DNA of 64,000 nt from CAYVIB01 sp964451365 (lineage in GTDB: Bacteria > Pseudomonadota > Gammaproteobacteria > Pseudomonadales > Cellvibrionaceae), in assembly GCA_964451365.1 (NCBI GenBank), contig CAYVIB010000022.1, forward strand, positions 26,968 through 90,967, written 5' to 3'. The position numbers and the translations under genes were made by a program. Numbering within the stretch: position 1 is the stretch's first letter; the number at the start of each line of letters is the position of its first letter. This document shows, one piece after another, positions 18,096 to 25,699 of this stretch. Under the pieces are notes generated by a model. The model saw only the letters and a list, made by a program, of their open reading frames with translations. It was not told the origin of the DNA and made no database searches.

Positions 18096-18125
18096 AAAAA
18101 GCCCCGCTGTAAGGCGGGGCAAAAA
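18096..18125. terminator. Bidirectional intrinsic terminator
   Basis: GCCCCGC at 18101-18107 pairs with GCGGGGC at 18114-18120. The stem is flanked by A runs on the left and right, giving a T tract after the hairpin in both directions. It lies between the porin (plus) and the haem-barrel operon (minus), which converge here. Confidence 0.88.
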
Positions 18126-18156
18126 GGGCGAGCGGGTAAAACGCTTCTTTTTAAGC

Positions 18157-19287
18157 TCAATAATAAAGATGCAACTGGACAAACGCCTGGGTGAAGTTAC
18201 CTTCCTCGTTCTGCGGAATGTCTTCACCCACGCGAACCCCGCCACGAATCTGCGCATAGGCAAACGGCGTGGCTTCCAACAGCAGGGAGTTGCGGGTTTT
18301 CTCGTTTTCGTCGAGATCCTCATCGTCATCCAGGTATTCCGTGGTGAATTTGATGTTGTAGCCTTTGACGATTTCGCGATTGATTTCAAACAACGTTGCC
18401 TGTTTGACAAGCGTTCCACCAAAGGCATTTGGCGATGATTCATCCTCAATGTGATCGAATTCGGCGAGCACATTAAATCCCCATAAATTAAAACCGCCGA
18501 AAACGGCAAACATCCTTGTCTCGCCCAGGTCCGCATCGTTAAGAATATAGCTGGCGCCACCGCGAATATTGGTGCCGACGTATTCCGCGCGGGTGGCGAA
18601 CTGGAAATTTTTATCGTCGTTGTTAGGCGCCGCCGTTCCGTTGGTAATGGCAAAATTAACTGTCCCTTTGCCATACTCCAGGCCAAGTTCCACGCCGGTG
18701 TCGTTACTGTCAAATGTGACATTCGATATCTGGCGAACAAAGGCGCTGTCGTCTTCGAACCGGTAACCGTAGGGCAGCATGATGGACCCGGCTTTGATGT
18801 AGTGGTTGGATTTACCCAGTTTTGCCAGGCCCCACGCTTCGCGATTCACCGCGCCGCCGGGTGCAATCTGCTCGTCGAAATAAATCAGGAAGCGTGAATC
18901 CTTCGGCTGCAGAGTGAAATACAGTTGTCCTGACTGCGTATTGAAGGAACGCGATTCCTCTTCCGCATCGTTATCCGACATATTCATGTTGAAACGCAGA
19001 TCGGCGCCGAGGCGAAGGGTTTCCGTGATCTGCCCGGCGTCCATTGCCTGCTGGTTGCCGGGCACCGCGGGCAACACCTGAGAACCATAGTAGGAACCGA
19101 AAGCTGTTCTCGCACCGCCACCCAACGGGTTGACGTGACAGGCGGAACATTTCTGGTTCGCCCGCAATGCGAGGTAGGGTTCAGCGTTGACCTGCGCCAG
19201 CAGAAAGAAGCTCGACAGGATAAAAGCCGCCACCAGAATAACGGCTTCGGAATATTTCCTTTTTTGTCGCTTAGAGTGGATAGACAT
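18157..19287 (-). CDS. Outer-membrane beta-barrel with N-terminal c-type haem motif
   Basis: This 376-residue protein has a signal sequence (about 1-35, cut after NA) followed at once by PYLALRANQKCSACH, a haem c site at residues 47-51 in a conserved CSACHVNPLGGG context. The remainder is a predicted beta-barrel of alternating strands ending in FVQLHLYY. The chosen ATG (19285-19287) overlaps the end of the upstream lipoprotein gene by 17 bases; an ATG at 19308 is also in frame. A barrel carrying its own haem could pass electrons across the outer membrane, but that role is inferred. A bidirectional terminator follows. Confidence 0.8.
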   Translation of the reverse strand: MSIHSKRQKRKYSEAVILVAAFILSSFFLLAQVNAEPYLALRANQKCSACHVNPLGGGARTAFGSYYGSQVLPAVPGNQQAMDAGQITETLRLGADLRFNMNMSDNDAEEESRSFNTQSGQLYFTLQPKDSRFLIYFDEQIAPGGAVNREAWGLAKLGKSNHYIKAGSIMLPYGYRFEDDSAFVRQISNVTFDSNDTGVELGLEYGKGTVNFAITNGTAAPNNDDKNFQFATRAEYVGTNIRGGASYILNDADLGETRMFAVFGGFNLWGFNVLAEFDHIEDESSPNAFGGTLVKQATLFEINREIVKGYNIKFTTEYLDDDEDLDENEKTRNSLLLEATPFAYAQIRGGVRVGEDIPQNEEGNFTQAFVQLHLYY

Positions 19288-20110
19288 AGCGGTACGCTCC
19301 CCCGTCAACGTTATCGTTATCGCCGTCGATCATGCGGCCGTTTATGTCGAGTACCGACGCCAGCGTCGGGTCATTAACCACCACGGCAAATGAATCCGCT
19401 TCCACCGAGGAATCAATCCAGACCTCTAATTCCCGGCCGGAAATGCTCAGCCGGAATTCGCCGGTGTTCGCCAACCGCTCTTCGCCGCGATTGCGGAAGA
19501 AAACCTGAACCGAATCCTCGGTGAGCGTGTTTTGCTGGACCGCGCGACTGAAACGCAGCTGAAAAATCACGCTGGTGTTATTTTTGAGAACGGTGGTTTT
19601 GCTGATGCCGGTGGCGGCCGTGCCGGTCCCGGTTCGCGGTGCGCCGTTGGTGATCCAGTCGCGGATCATGGTGATCTGGTCCTGTGACAGCGGCGCCATA
19701 TTAAGAGGCATCTGTCCGCCGACGATGTCCGGCTCCCCTTCCACTTTGTGCACAAGGTAACTGTCGTCGGGATTGCCCGGGTCCACCCGCAACAGTTCCG
19801 GCACCTCGTTCGCGGGCACGCCGTTGCCGTCCGCGCCCACCAACTGGTTGTAACTGTTGTCCTCGGTGTCCAGCCGCAAGCCCTGGGGCGCACTACTGCC
19901 GGCGTGGCAAATGGCGCAGGGGCTGTCGAAAATTTCCGCCTGGATGTCCGCCAGGGTCACACCGTCCACCGGCTCGTTGTCGGGATTTTCGGTATCCGGC
20001 TCCGGCGTTTCGGTGACCGGCCGGCCGTTTTCGTCCAGGCCCTCGCCCGATCCCGCGCCGCATCCCGTTAGTGCCAGCACCGAAAGCAGAATCAATAGTT
20101 TGCTTTTCAT
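19271..20110 (-). CDS. Mono-haem cytochrome lipoprotein with Ig-like C-terminal domain
   Basis: This 279-residue protein has a lipoprotein signal (LTGC, Cys17). An acidic Pro-rich linker follows, then a cytochrome c domain with CAICH at 65-69 and a likely axial methionine in GGQMPLNM. The segment NPDDSYLVHKVEG and the ending IRDWITNGAP are typical of this cytochrome type. The last 110 residues (SKTTVLKNN to YVYPL) look like an Ig-like domain of the SbsA kind. ATG 20110 is preceded by AAAGGA. It is a paralogue of the lipoprotein at 22377-23372, and its 3' end overlaps the start of the barrel gene. Confidence 0.85.
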   Translation of the reverse strand: MKSKLLILLSVLALTGCGAGSGEGLDENGRPVTETPEPDTENPDNEPVDGVTLADIQAEIFDSPCAICHAGSSAPQGLRLDTEDNSYNQLVGADGNGVPANEVPELLRVDPGNPDDSYLVHKVEGEPDIVGGQMPLNMAPLSQDQITMIRDWITNGAPRTGTGTAATGISKTTVLKNNTSVIFQLRFSRAVQQNTLTEDSVQVFFRNRGEERLANTGEFRLSISGRELEVWIDSSVEADSFAVVVNDPTLASVLDINGRMIDGDNDNVDGGAYRYVYPL

Positions 20111-20185
20111 ATCTCTGTCCTTTGGAAAAAGGCTCCGGAACACAGGTTCCGGAGCAACATTGGAGCGACTAACGCATTGCAACGA

Positions 20186-22249
20186 CTAGGGAGTGGCGAT
20201 AGGCCAGGCGGCACTTTCACCACTGCCCACATCGGGCGTATCGTCCTGGGCAAAGAAGTAGAGCGGCTGGCCGTTATAGGCCCACTGGTTCTGGCCGGCC
20301 GAATTTTCGATGATGGAGAAGTTGCCTTGTGCGACAGCACCTTCGGCCGCCAACAGCGGAGGCCAGGCAGCCAGGCAGTTTGCATCGCAGGCGGGCGCGG
20401 TGCCGCCGCCCGTCAACGGGGCACCGAAGGTGATCCAGTCGCGAACCATCTGAATCAACCCGGCATCCAACGGGTCGCCGCCGGCCGGCATCCTGCCGCC
20501 GGGTGTGCCCAATATGCCTGGTTCACCCTGCAACTTGTGGATGAGATAGCTGTTGTCGGGCTCGCCCGGTTCAACCCGGTTCAGGCCCACGGAATCGCCC
20601 GTGGCGCCCGCCGCCTCGGCAGGAGCCAGGAGTTCCGCGTGAACCTGCTCGTTGGTTACGGCGCCCCCGGTGATGGTCATGCCGCCACTGTTACCGTGGC
20701 AGCCGGAGCAGTTGGGAGTGAAGACGTTGTCCCGCAGGTCCTGGAGTGTCACCGTGCCTTCGGCGGTATCGGCGGTACGGAAGTAAACGATCTGGCCGGC
20801 AAATCCGCTTCCGCCATCGACTTCGGTTCCATTGGCGACAAAGTTGCCACCGCTGTTAACCGCGACCGGAGAAATGCGAGCCAGGTGCCAGACCCCGCCG
20901 ATGCCGTCACCGTTGGTATCGCCGGGCGCGGTGTCACCGTTTTCCGGGTGGGTGAAGAAATACAGGGGCATGCCATCCAGTGCCCATTGTTCACCACCGG
21001 CGCTGCGTTCGATCAGGGAGAATGGACCGAACGGCTCCGCGCCTGCGTGGGCCATCAACGGGTTCCAGTTGGTGATACAGGTTTCGGACACGCAGGTACT
21101 GGGCTGGTCCTCGGTATCGCTATCGAAGATATACAGCGACAGGCCGTCGGCGGGAACCGGGTTGTCGGAAATCACCTCTGCTCCCCCGGCGAAAGTGACA
21201 CGATAGGTCGTGCCTACGGCAGTCAGCACCGTGCCCGCTTCGCCCTGCATCGGGATGGGACGCGCGACAGGCCAGTTGGGATTATTTACGGCCACACCCG
21301 GCTCGGCGTCGTTGGCGAAGAAATAAAGCGGCATACCCCGATAGGCCCACTGCATGCCCACGCCTTCCACCGGATGCTCGATCAGGCTGAAGGGGACTTC
21401 CGCCACATCGCCTTCCTCCGCGATCAGCGCCGGCCAGTTGGCGAGGCAGGCGGCGTCACAGGCTGACGGCTGTCCGGGGGAGTCGTTAACAAAGGTATAC
21501 AGCGCAAAACCTTCCTTGTTTTGGTTCAACGCCTCCGTGCCATTGTGAACCCGTACGGCGCCAGCGCCACCAACCAGGCTTTCAATATCGGAGGCCTCGA
21601 CAGTTACCGTGCCCAATGCGGTGGGCGAACCGGATGCGGCAAACCATACGTCACCGACGCCGTGGCCGGCTTCGTCGCCCGGAACCGAATCATTGGTGAA
21701 GAAATAAAGCGGTTTGTCGCGCAGTGCCCATTGCCGGTTACCGTCGTCGCGGTCGACAACCGTTAGAGGGGGAGCATCGACGGAATCAGCATTTGCCAGC
21801 AGTGGCGGCCAGTTATCTATACAAGTGTCCACACAGGTGGATATGCCGGTGCCGGGTTCATCCGGCGCGAAGGTATACAAAGTAAAGCCATCCAGATTGG
21901 TGCGCTCTTCAATATTTCCGTCGGAAAGCAGTACGGTCACATTACCGTTGGCGACAAAGACATCGCCCACCAGGTTACTGGTTTTTTCCACCGGCGCCGG
22001 GACGGGTGACGGGCTCGGGCTTGGAGTCGGAGTTGGAGTTGGAGTCGGAGTTGGAGTCGGAGTTGGAGTTGGAACAGGGGTTGGACTGGGGGTTGGAGTT
22101 GGAGCCGGACCGGGGCTCGGAGTCGGTGTCGGATTATTTCCGTAGTTGTTTCCTCCATCGCCATCACCACCGCCACACGCCGCCAGCGCGGACGCAAGCA
22201 GAACCGCCAGGGCGGCTCGCGGTATTCTTGTGTGTTTGAAAGTTTTCAT
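20186..22249 (-). CDS. Yx(FWY)xxD-repeat lipoprotein with an inserted cytochrome c domain
   Basis: This 687-residue protein has a lipoprotein signal (AAC, Cys25) and a long Pro-Thr linker (about 38-85). Three full repeats of the PF03640/COG4315 type follow, each with LYxFxxD, a Cys-x3-Cys pair before NWPxL, and QWAxxxxPLYFF. The fourth repeat begins at IVYFRTAD and is broken by a mono-haem domain with CSGCH at 514-518 and IRDWITFGAP-like ending (here MVRDWITFGAP). It resumes with Cys621-x3-Cys625 and QPLYFF. The product is predicted to be an outer-membrane lipoprotein. A redox function is inferred. Confidence 0.85.
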   Translation of the reverse strand: MKTFKHTRIPRAALAVLLASALAACGGGDGDGGNNYGNNPTPTPSPGPAPTPTPSPTPVPTPTPTPTPTPTPTPTPSPSPSPVPAPVEKTSNLVGDVFVANGNVTVLLSDGNIEERTNLDGFTLYTFAPDEPGTGISTCVDTCIDNWPPLLANADSVDAPPLTVVDRDDGNRQWALRDKPLYFFTNDSVPGDEAGHGVGDVWFAASGSPTALGTVTVEASDIESLVGGAGAVRVHNGTEALNQNKEGFALYTFVNDSPGQPSACDAACLANWPALIAEEGDVAEVPFSLIEHPVEGVGMQWAYRGMPLYFFANDAEPGVAVNNPNWPVARPIPMQGEAGTVLTAVGTTYRVTFAGGAEVISDNPVPADGLSLYIFDSDTEDQPSTCVSETCITNWNPLMAHAGAEPFGPFSLIERSAGGEQWALDGMPLYFFTHPENGDTAPGDTNGDGIGGVWHLARISPVAVNSGGNFVANGTEVDGGSGFAGQIVYFRTADTAEGTVTLQDLRDNVFTPNCSGCHGNSGGMTITGGAVTNEQVHAELLAPAEAAGATGDSVGLNRVEPGEPDNSYLIHKLQGEPGILGTPGGRMPAGGDPLDAGLIQMVRDWITFGAPLTGGGTAPACDANCLAAWPPLLAAEGAVAQGNFSIIENSAGQNQWAYNGQPLYFFAQDDTPDVGSGESAAWPIATP
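22010..22136 (-). repeat. Hexanucleotide-type tandem repeat encoding Pro-Thr linker
   Basis: About 125 bases consist of imperfect six-base units (GGAGTC/GGAGTT on the plus strand, mixed with GGGCTC-like units) that encode PTPTP in the lipoprotein at 20186-22249. Units are multiples of three, so length changes would not break the frame. A similar, less regular Pro-Thr stretch is found in the upstream lipoprotein gene at about 23060-23245. Confidence 0.85.
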
Positions 22250-22376
22250 GGGTTCGCTCTCCCTTTGTTTGAGTCATGGGAGGAGTACGGAGATAACGTT
22301 TAAAAAGTTGCAGGAAATTGCAGGCGGCAATTAAAAATTGCCGGAAGTGGTGAAACGGGATTTTTAAAGGGAGGTT

Positions 22377-23372
22377 TTAAAAGGAATAGGTGTAACGGAA
22401 AACGCCACCGTCCAACTGGTCACGATCGCCATCGATAATGCGTCCGTTGGCATCGAGCACGGAAGATAACCCCGGTTCGTTAACCACCAGTTGAACTGCC
22501 GTCGCATCGCTTGGGCGCAAGGGAATATCAACGATCAGTTCCCGGTTTGAAACAATAAGATCGTAGTCTTCCAATGAGGCCAGTCGTTGATTATTTGCCG
22601 ACAGGAAATAAACCTGCACCGCATCTTCGTTCAGGGTTTCCTGTTGAATATCGCGGCTGAAACGTAATATGAATTCAACGCCGGCGGTATTTAAAACGCT
22701 TACCTTGCTAAGGCTGGTGGGCGCGGTGCCGGTGCCGGTTTCCGGTGCGCCGTTGGTGATCCAGTCGCGGATCGTGGTGATCCGGGCATTGGAGAGTGCC
22801 GGAGCCGGTGGAGGCGGCATGCGATCGCTTCCCGTGCTTTCTATCAATTCCACCAGGTAGCTTTCATCCGGCTCGCCCGGTTCAACCCGGTTCAACGGGG
22901 AATCGAGAGACACGGCTCCCACCAGGTTGTCGTAGCTGTTGGCTTCGTTGTTCAGCAACAGTCCGCCGGCGGGAGCACCCCCCACATGGCATCCCGATAC
23001 GGCGCAGGAGACATTGAATATCTCAACCTGTATTTGCGCGAGGCTGCCGGCCACCGGTGTGGGGGTGGGGGAAGGTGTCGGCGACGGCGTTGGTGTCGGT
23101 GGAGGTGTGGGCGTACCTGTCGGGCCTGGAGTTGCCGTTGGCATCGGTGTCGGCAACGCGGTGGGCGACGGCGTGGGAATGGGCGTCGGCACGGGATAAG
23201 GCGCCGGCGGCGGTGCCCGGGTGGGTTCCAGTGTGGGTGTCGGCGAGGGGAAGAGACTCAGGCGGTCGTCGTCGCTGCTGCCGTCATCCCCGCCTCCACA
23301 CGAAGCCAGCGCCGATATAAACAGCAACGAAATTACAGCGCCAGGAAGTCGTGTGGGAAAGCTGATTTGCAT
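22377..23372 (-). CDS. Mono-haem lipoprotein with CX4CH motif, paralogue of the 19271-20110 product
   Basis: This 331-residue protein has a lipoprotein signal (SCGGG, Cys25), a Pro-Thr linker (about 42-108), and a cytochrome-like domain whose haem motif is C123-AVSG-C128-H129, a CX4CH spacing. NRVEPGEPDESYLVELI and TIRDWITNGAPETGTGTAP match the other two lipoproteins. The C-terminal domain (SKVSVLNTAG to YTYSF) aligns along its length with that of the 19271-20110 product, so the two arose by duplication. It is the first gene of the four-gene minus-strand set, 127 bases before the repeat lipoprotein. Confidence 0.85.
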   Translation of the reverse strand: MQISFPTRLPGAVISLLFISALASCGGGDDGSSDDDRLSLFPSPTPTLEPTRAPPPAPYPVPTPIPTPSPTALPTPMPTATPGPTGTPTPPPTPTPSPTPSPTPTPVAGSLAQIQVEIFNVSCAVSGCHVGGAPAGGLLLNNEANSYDNLVGAVSLDSPLNRVEPGEPDESYLVELIESTGSDRMPPPPAPALSNARITTIRDWITNGAPETGTGTAPTSLSKVSVLNTAGVEFILRFSRDIQQETLNEDAVQVYFLSANNQRLASLEDYDLIVSNRELIVDIPLRPSDATAVQLVVNEPGLSSVLDANGRIIDGDRDQLDGGVFRYTYSF

Positions 23373-23637
23373 ACTTCAGAAACGAAAAGGGACCGCTATT
23401 AAAATAACAGATAGCGAAGGTTTTAATAGTGCCGCACGAAAAAGCTGTGCAGATTTACAACGCAGTTCACGTTTTGAAGGACGTCAGGAAGAGTAACCTT
23501 TCTTTGCCCTTCCACCGCTACCGTGATCTTCTCCAAAACAGTTCTCGAGTCATGGTGAATCACAAGCGGGGAAACACGTCACCCGTTTCGCCTTGTTTCT
23601 AAAAGTAAAACCATGCACTCACATGGAGTAAAAAATC

Positions 23638-23973
23638 ATGAAACTAAAATCACTATGGTTAACTGTCGTTGGAACTGTCGCCATGGCCGCCGGCACCACC
23701 GCCGCTGCCCAACAGACTTACCAGGAATGCATCAACCAGGTATGTCCTCCGTCAATACCTTCGCCTTACCGGCAAATGTGCATCGACTCCACGGGTTACA
23801 CGCAATGCGCGGCACTCCCGGGTGGTCCGGCGTACACGGGGAGTTGTCACAATGAAGTGGATCAGGCCTGCCTGAACAACCTTTGCCCGCCGTCCATTCC
23901 GTCCCCCTACCGGCAGTACTGCCTGGAAAGCCCGACCAATATTTCGGCCTGCACTGTTCAGGTGTGTGACTAA
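23638..23973 (+). CDS. Exported ten-cysteine protein made of two repeats
   Basis: This 111-residue protein has a signal peptide (cut near AAAQQ) and ten cysteines in the mature part. Two units are clear, about 47 residues apart: C31-x4-C36-PPSIPSPYRQ-x-C48 and C78-x4-C83-PPSIPSPYRQ-x-C95. The cysteine pattern suggests a disulphide-locked periplasmic or secreted protein. I recognise no family. It is divergent from the haem-lipoprotein operon with 265 bases between start codons, and a hairpin follows it. Confidence 0.78.
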   Translation: MKLKSLWLTVVGTVAMAAGTTAAAQQTYQECINQVCPPSIPSPYRQMCIDSTGYTQCAALPGGPAYTGSCHNEVDQACLNNLCPPSIPSPYRQYCLESPTNISACTVQVCD

Positions 23974-24024
23974 AACCTATCTCATAAGTGTCAATTAGGT
24001 GTAGCGGCAGCTCTTGCAGCTGCC

Positions 24025-24052
24025 CGGGTAACCGCAAGGGTTACCCGATTTG
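24025..24052 (+). terminator. Probable terminator after the ten-cysteine gene
   Basis: CGGGTAACC at 24025-24033 pairs perfectly with GGTTACCCG at 24039-24047 and ATTTGTT follows. It begins 51 bases after the stop codon. A second small inverted repeat (GCAGCT..AGCTGC) lies just upstream. Confidence 0.6.
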
Positions 24053-24142
24053 TTATACATTGTTGCCCATAGGGAACCACCTACACTCCCCCACAATCTG
24101 GAATGACCGGCACGGGCGATAATCACTTATGCAACAGAGACG

Positions 24143-24748
24143 TTAATATTTCACAGAGCAGCCGTAAGCCTGGGTTACCGCCTCACTGACTTTTTTTCCG
24201 CTGGCCAATTCCACCATCGCCTGGTCGACATAGTTGGTGGCTTTGGGAATATCCGCCGGATCCGCCGAACGAATGCTGTCTATTGCGCCCATGTAACGCA
24301 GGGTGCCTTCCGGGTCGATGATATACATGTGCGGCGTTGTTTTGGCGCCGTAGAGTCTGCCCACTTCGCCTTTCGGGTCCAGCAGGAATTCCGTTGGGCT
24401 CGCGTTGCGCTCGGCGGTGAGTTTTTTGGCCTCTTCCGGCGTAACATAACCCTGCTTGCCTTCGGCGGAGGAGACCACGGTCAACCACACCACATCGTCC
24501 CTGGTGTATTTTTCCTGCAGCGCCTGCATATTGCCGCTGCCGTAATGCTTCTGTACAAACGGGCATTCGGCATTGGTCCACTCGAGAATAACCGTCTTGC
24601 CTTTATAATCCTTCAGGCTCACTTTATCCCCGTCCGCCGACCTGGCGGTAAAACCCGGAGCCGGTTCGTCCACCGCCGGCACGGCATAAGCCAGCGAAAC
24701 GCCACACACACACAACACCAGGAACAAACTTTTCAGTAAGTGTCCCAT
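24143..24748 (-). CDS. Exported thioredoxin-family/peroxiredoxin-like protein
   Basis: This 201-residue protein has a signal peptide (cut near AYAVPA) and a thioredoxin fold of the AhpC/TSA-redoxin type. EWTNAECPFVQKHY carries a single N-terminal active-site cysteine, and TTPHMYIIDPEG has the cis-proline region. A lone cysteine in YGCSVKY near the C-terminus could act as resolving residue. It is probably periplasmic. It is transcribed after the DsbD-like gene, 27 bases away, and the pair may form a thiol-redox unit. The substrate is not known. Confidence 0.85.
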   Translation of the reverse strand: MGHLLKSLFLVLCVCGVSLAYAVPAVDEPAPGFTARSADGDKVSLKDYKGKTVILEWTNAECPFVQKHYGSGNMQALQEKYTRDDVVWLTVVSSAEGKQGYVTPEEAKKLTAERNASPTEFLLDPKGEVGRLYGAKTTPHMYIIDPEGTLRYMGAIDSIRSADPADIPKATNYVDQAMVELASGKKVSEAVTQAYGCSVKY

Positions 24749-24775
24749 ATAACCTCCTATTTAATTGTTGTTAAA

Positions 24776-25600
24776 TCATTTTGCCAAACGAAAATACCAG
24801 GCGGAGGAATGGTCCACGACCAGCACGCCCTCCGTGACCTCCGGAACGGCCTGGAGAGATGCCGACCTGACCTGGGAAATGGAAATAAAATTGTTGTTCC
24901 AGCGAATTTTCGGCGCCTGGTTATACTCAACCAGATTTTCGTTGATCGAAAAAAAATCAACATGACTGACGCCCTTGAAGGCCTGCCTTGTCGAGTAAAG
25001 CTCGATCTCAACCTTGTCACCATTTAGTTTGATCGACCCGTCCATCAGCGGCAGTTCCGGCGGGTGTCTGGCTTTGAAATTCCCGATGGTTTCGGCCTCG
25101 CCGGCGGGAACGGTTTTACCCACCGGCAGGGACAGCGCGAGATCGGCCTTGCCGGGAATACAGATTTCCTGGCAAACCAGCCAGGATGTCGCGGCTTTGA
25201 TGTCCAGCGTTTCACCGGCGAAGCCGGGATTGATTGCAAGGTCGACCGGTAGCACAACACCCTTGTGATAGCCGTAGTTCAACAAATGTTCCACCGGAAT
25301 TTTTTCCGGAAAGGGCCAGTGAATTTCCGACGCGCTGACACCCTCGGGCAGTTGCCAATTAATTTTCGGCGCCATTCCCGAGTCACCCGGATTGCGCCAG
25401 TACACATGCCAGTCCTCATCCGGGTCCAGGTGCAGTCCCACTGTGACCACACTGCCCGGTGCCACCGCATCGACATCGCTTAACAAGCTGACCTGGATAT
25501 GAGGCTGTTCCACAACGGGCGATACCGCCGCCTGCGGATTGGAGCAGGTTGCGCAGAGAAACACCGCAAATGCCGGCAAGACTCCATTTACCTTAACCAT
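24776..25600 (-). CDS. Periplasmic protein with DsbD N-terminal-type domain
   Basis: This 274-residue protein has a signal peptide and a domain resembling the N-terminal part of DsbD-type thiol reductases: DPDEDWHVYWRNPGDSGMAP, the following FPEKIPVEHLLNYGYHKGVVLP and the pair CQEIC (about residues 144-148). It lacks the membrane and thioredoxin parts of full-length DsbD, so it would need a partner for electrons. The thioredoxin-like protein encoded next is a candidate partner. This is inference from position. Confidence 0.83.
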   Translation of the reverse strand: MVKVNGVLPAFAVFLCATCSNPQAAVSPVVEQPHIQVSLLSDVDAVAPGSVVTVGLHLDPDEDWHVYWRNPGDSGMAPKINWQLPEGVSASEIHWPFPEKIPVEHLLNYGYHKGVVLPVDLAINPGFAGETLDIKAATSWLVCQEICIPGKADLALSLPVGKTVPAGEAETIGNFKARHPPELPLMDGSIKLNGDKVEIELYSTRQAFKGVSHVDFFSINENLVEYNQAPKIRWNNNFISISQVRSASLQAVPEVTEGVLVVDHSSAWYFRLAK

Positions 25601-25699
25601 AAGTTTTACTCTATTGGCAACGGCTGGTGCCGTCAGTTATACACCCATGAAAGTCAACAAGAGATCAAGATGTCATCTTCTTGTCTCTTTTCACCATTC

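Noticed and set aside
20177..21466. A 429-residue plus-strand frame opposite the repeat lipoprotein
   Set aside because: Its apparent regularity comes from the repeats on the real coding strand.
21937..22145. Gly-Val and Glu-Leu repeat proteins encoded across the hexanucleotide tract
   Set aside because: They are alternative-frame readings of the Pro-Thr linker repeat.
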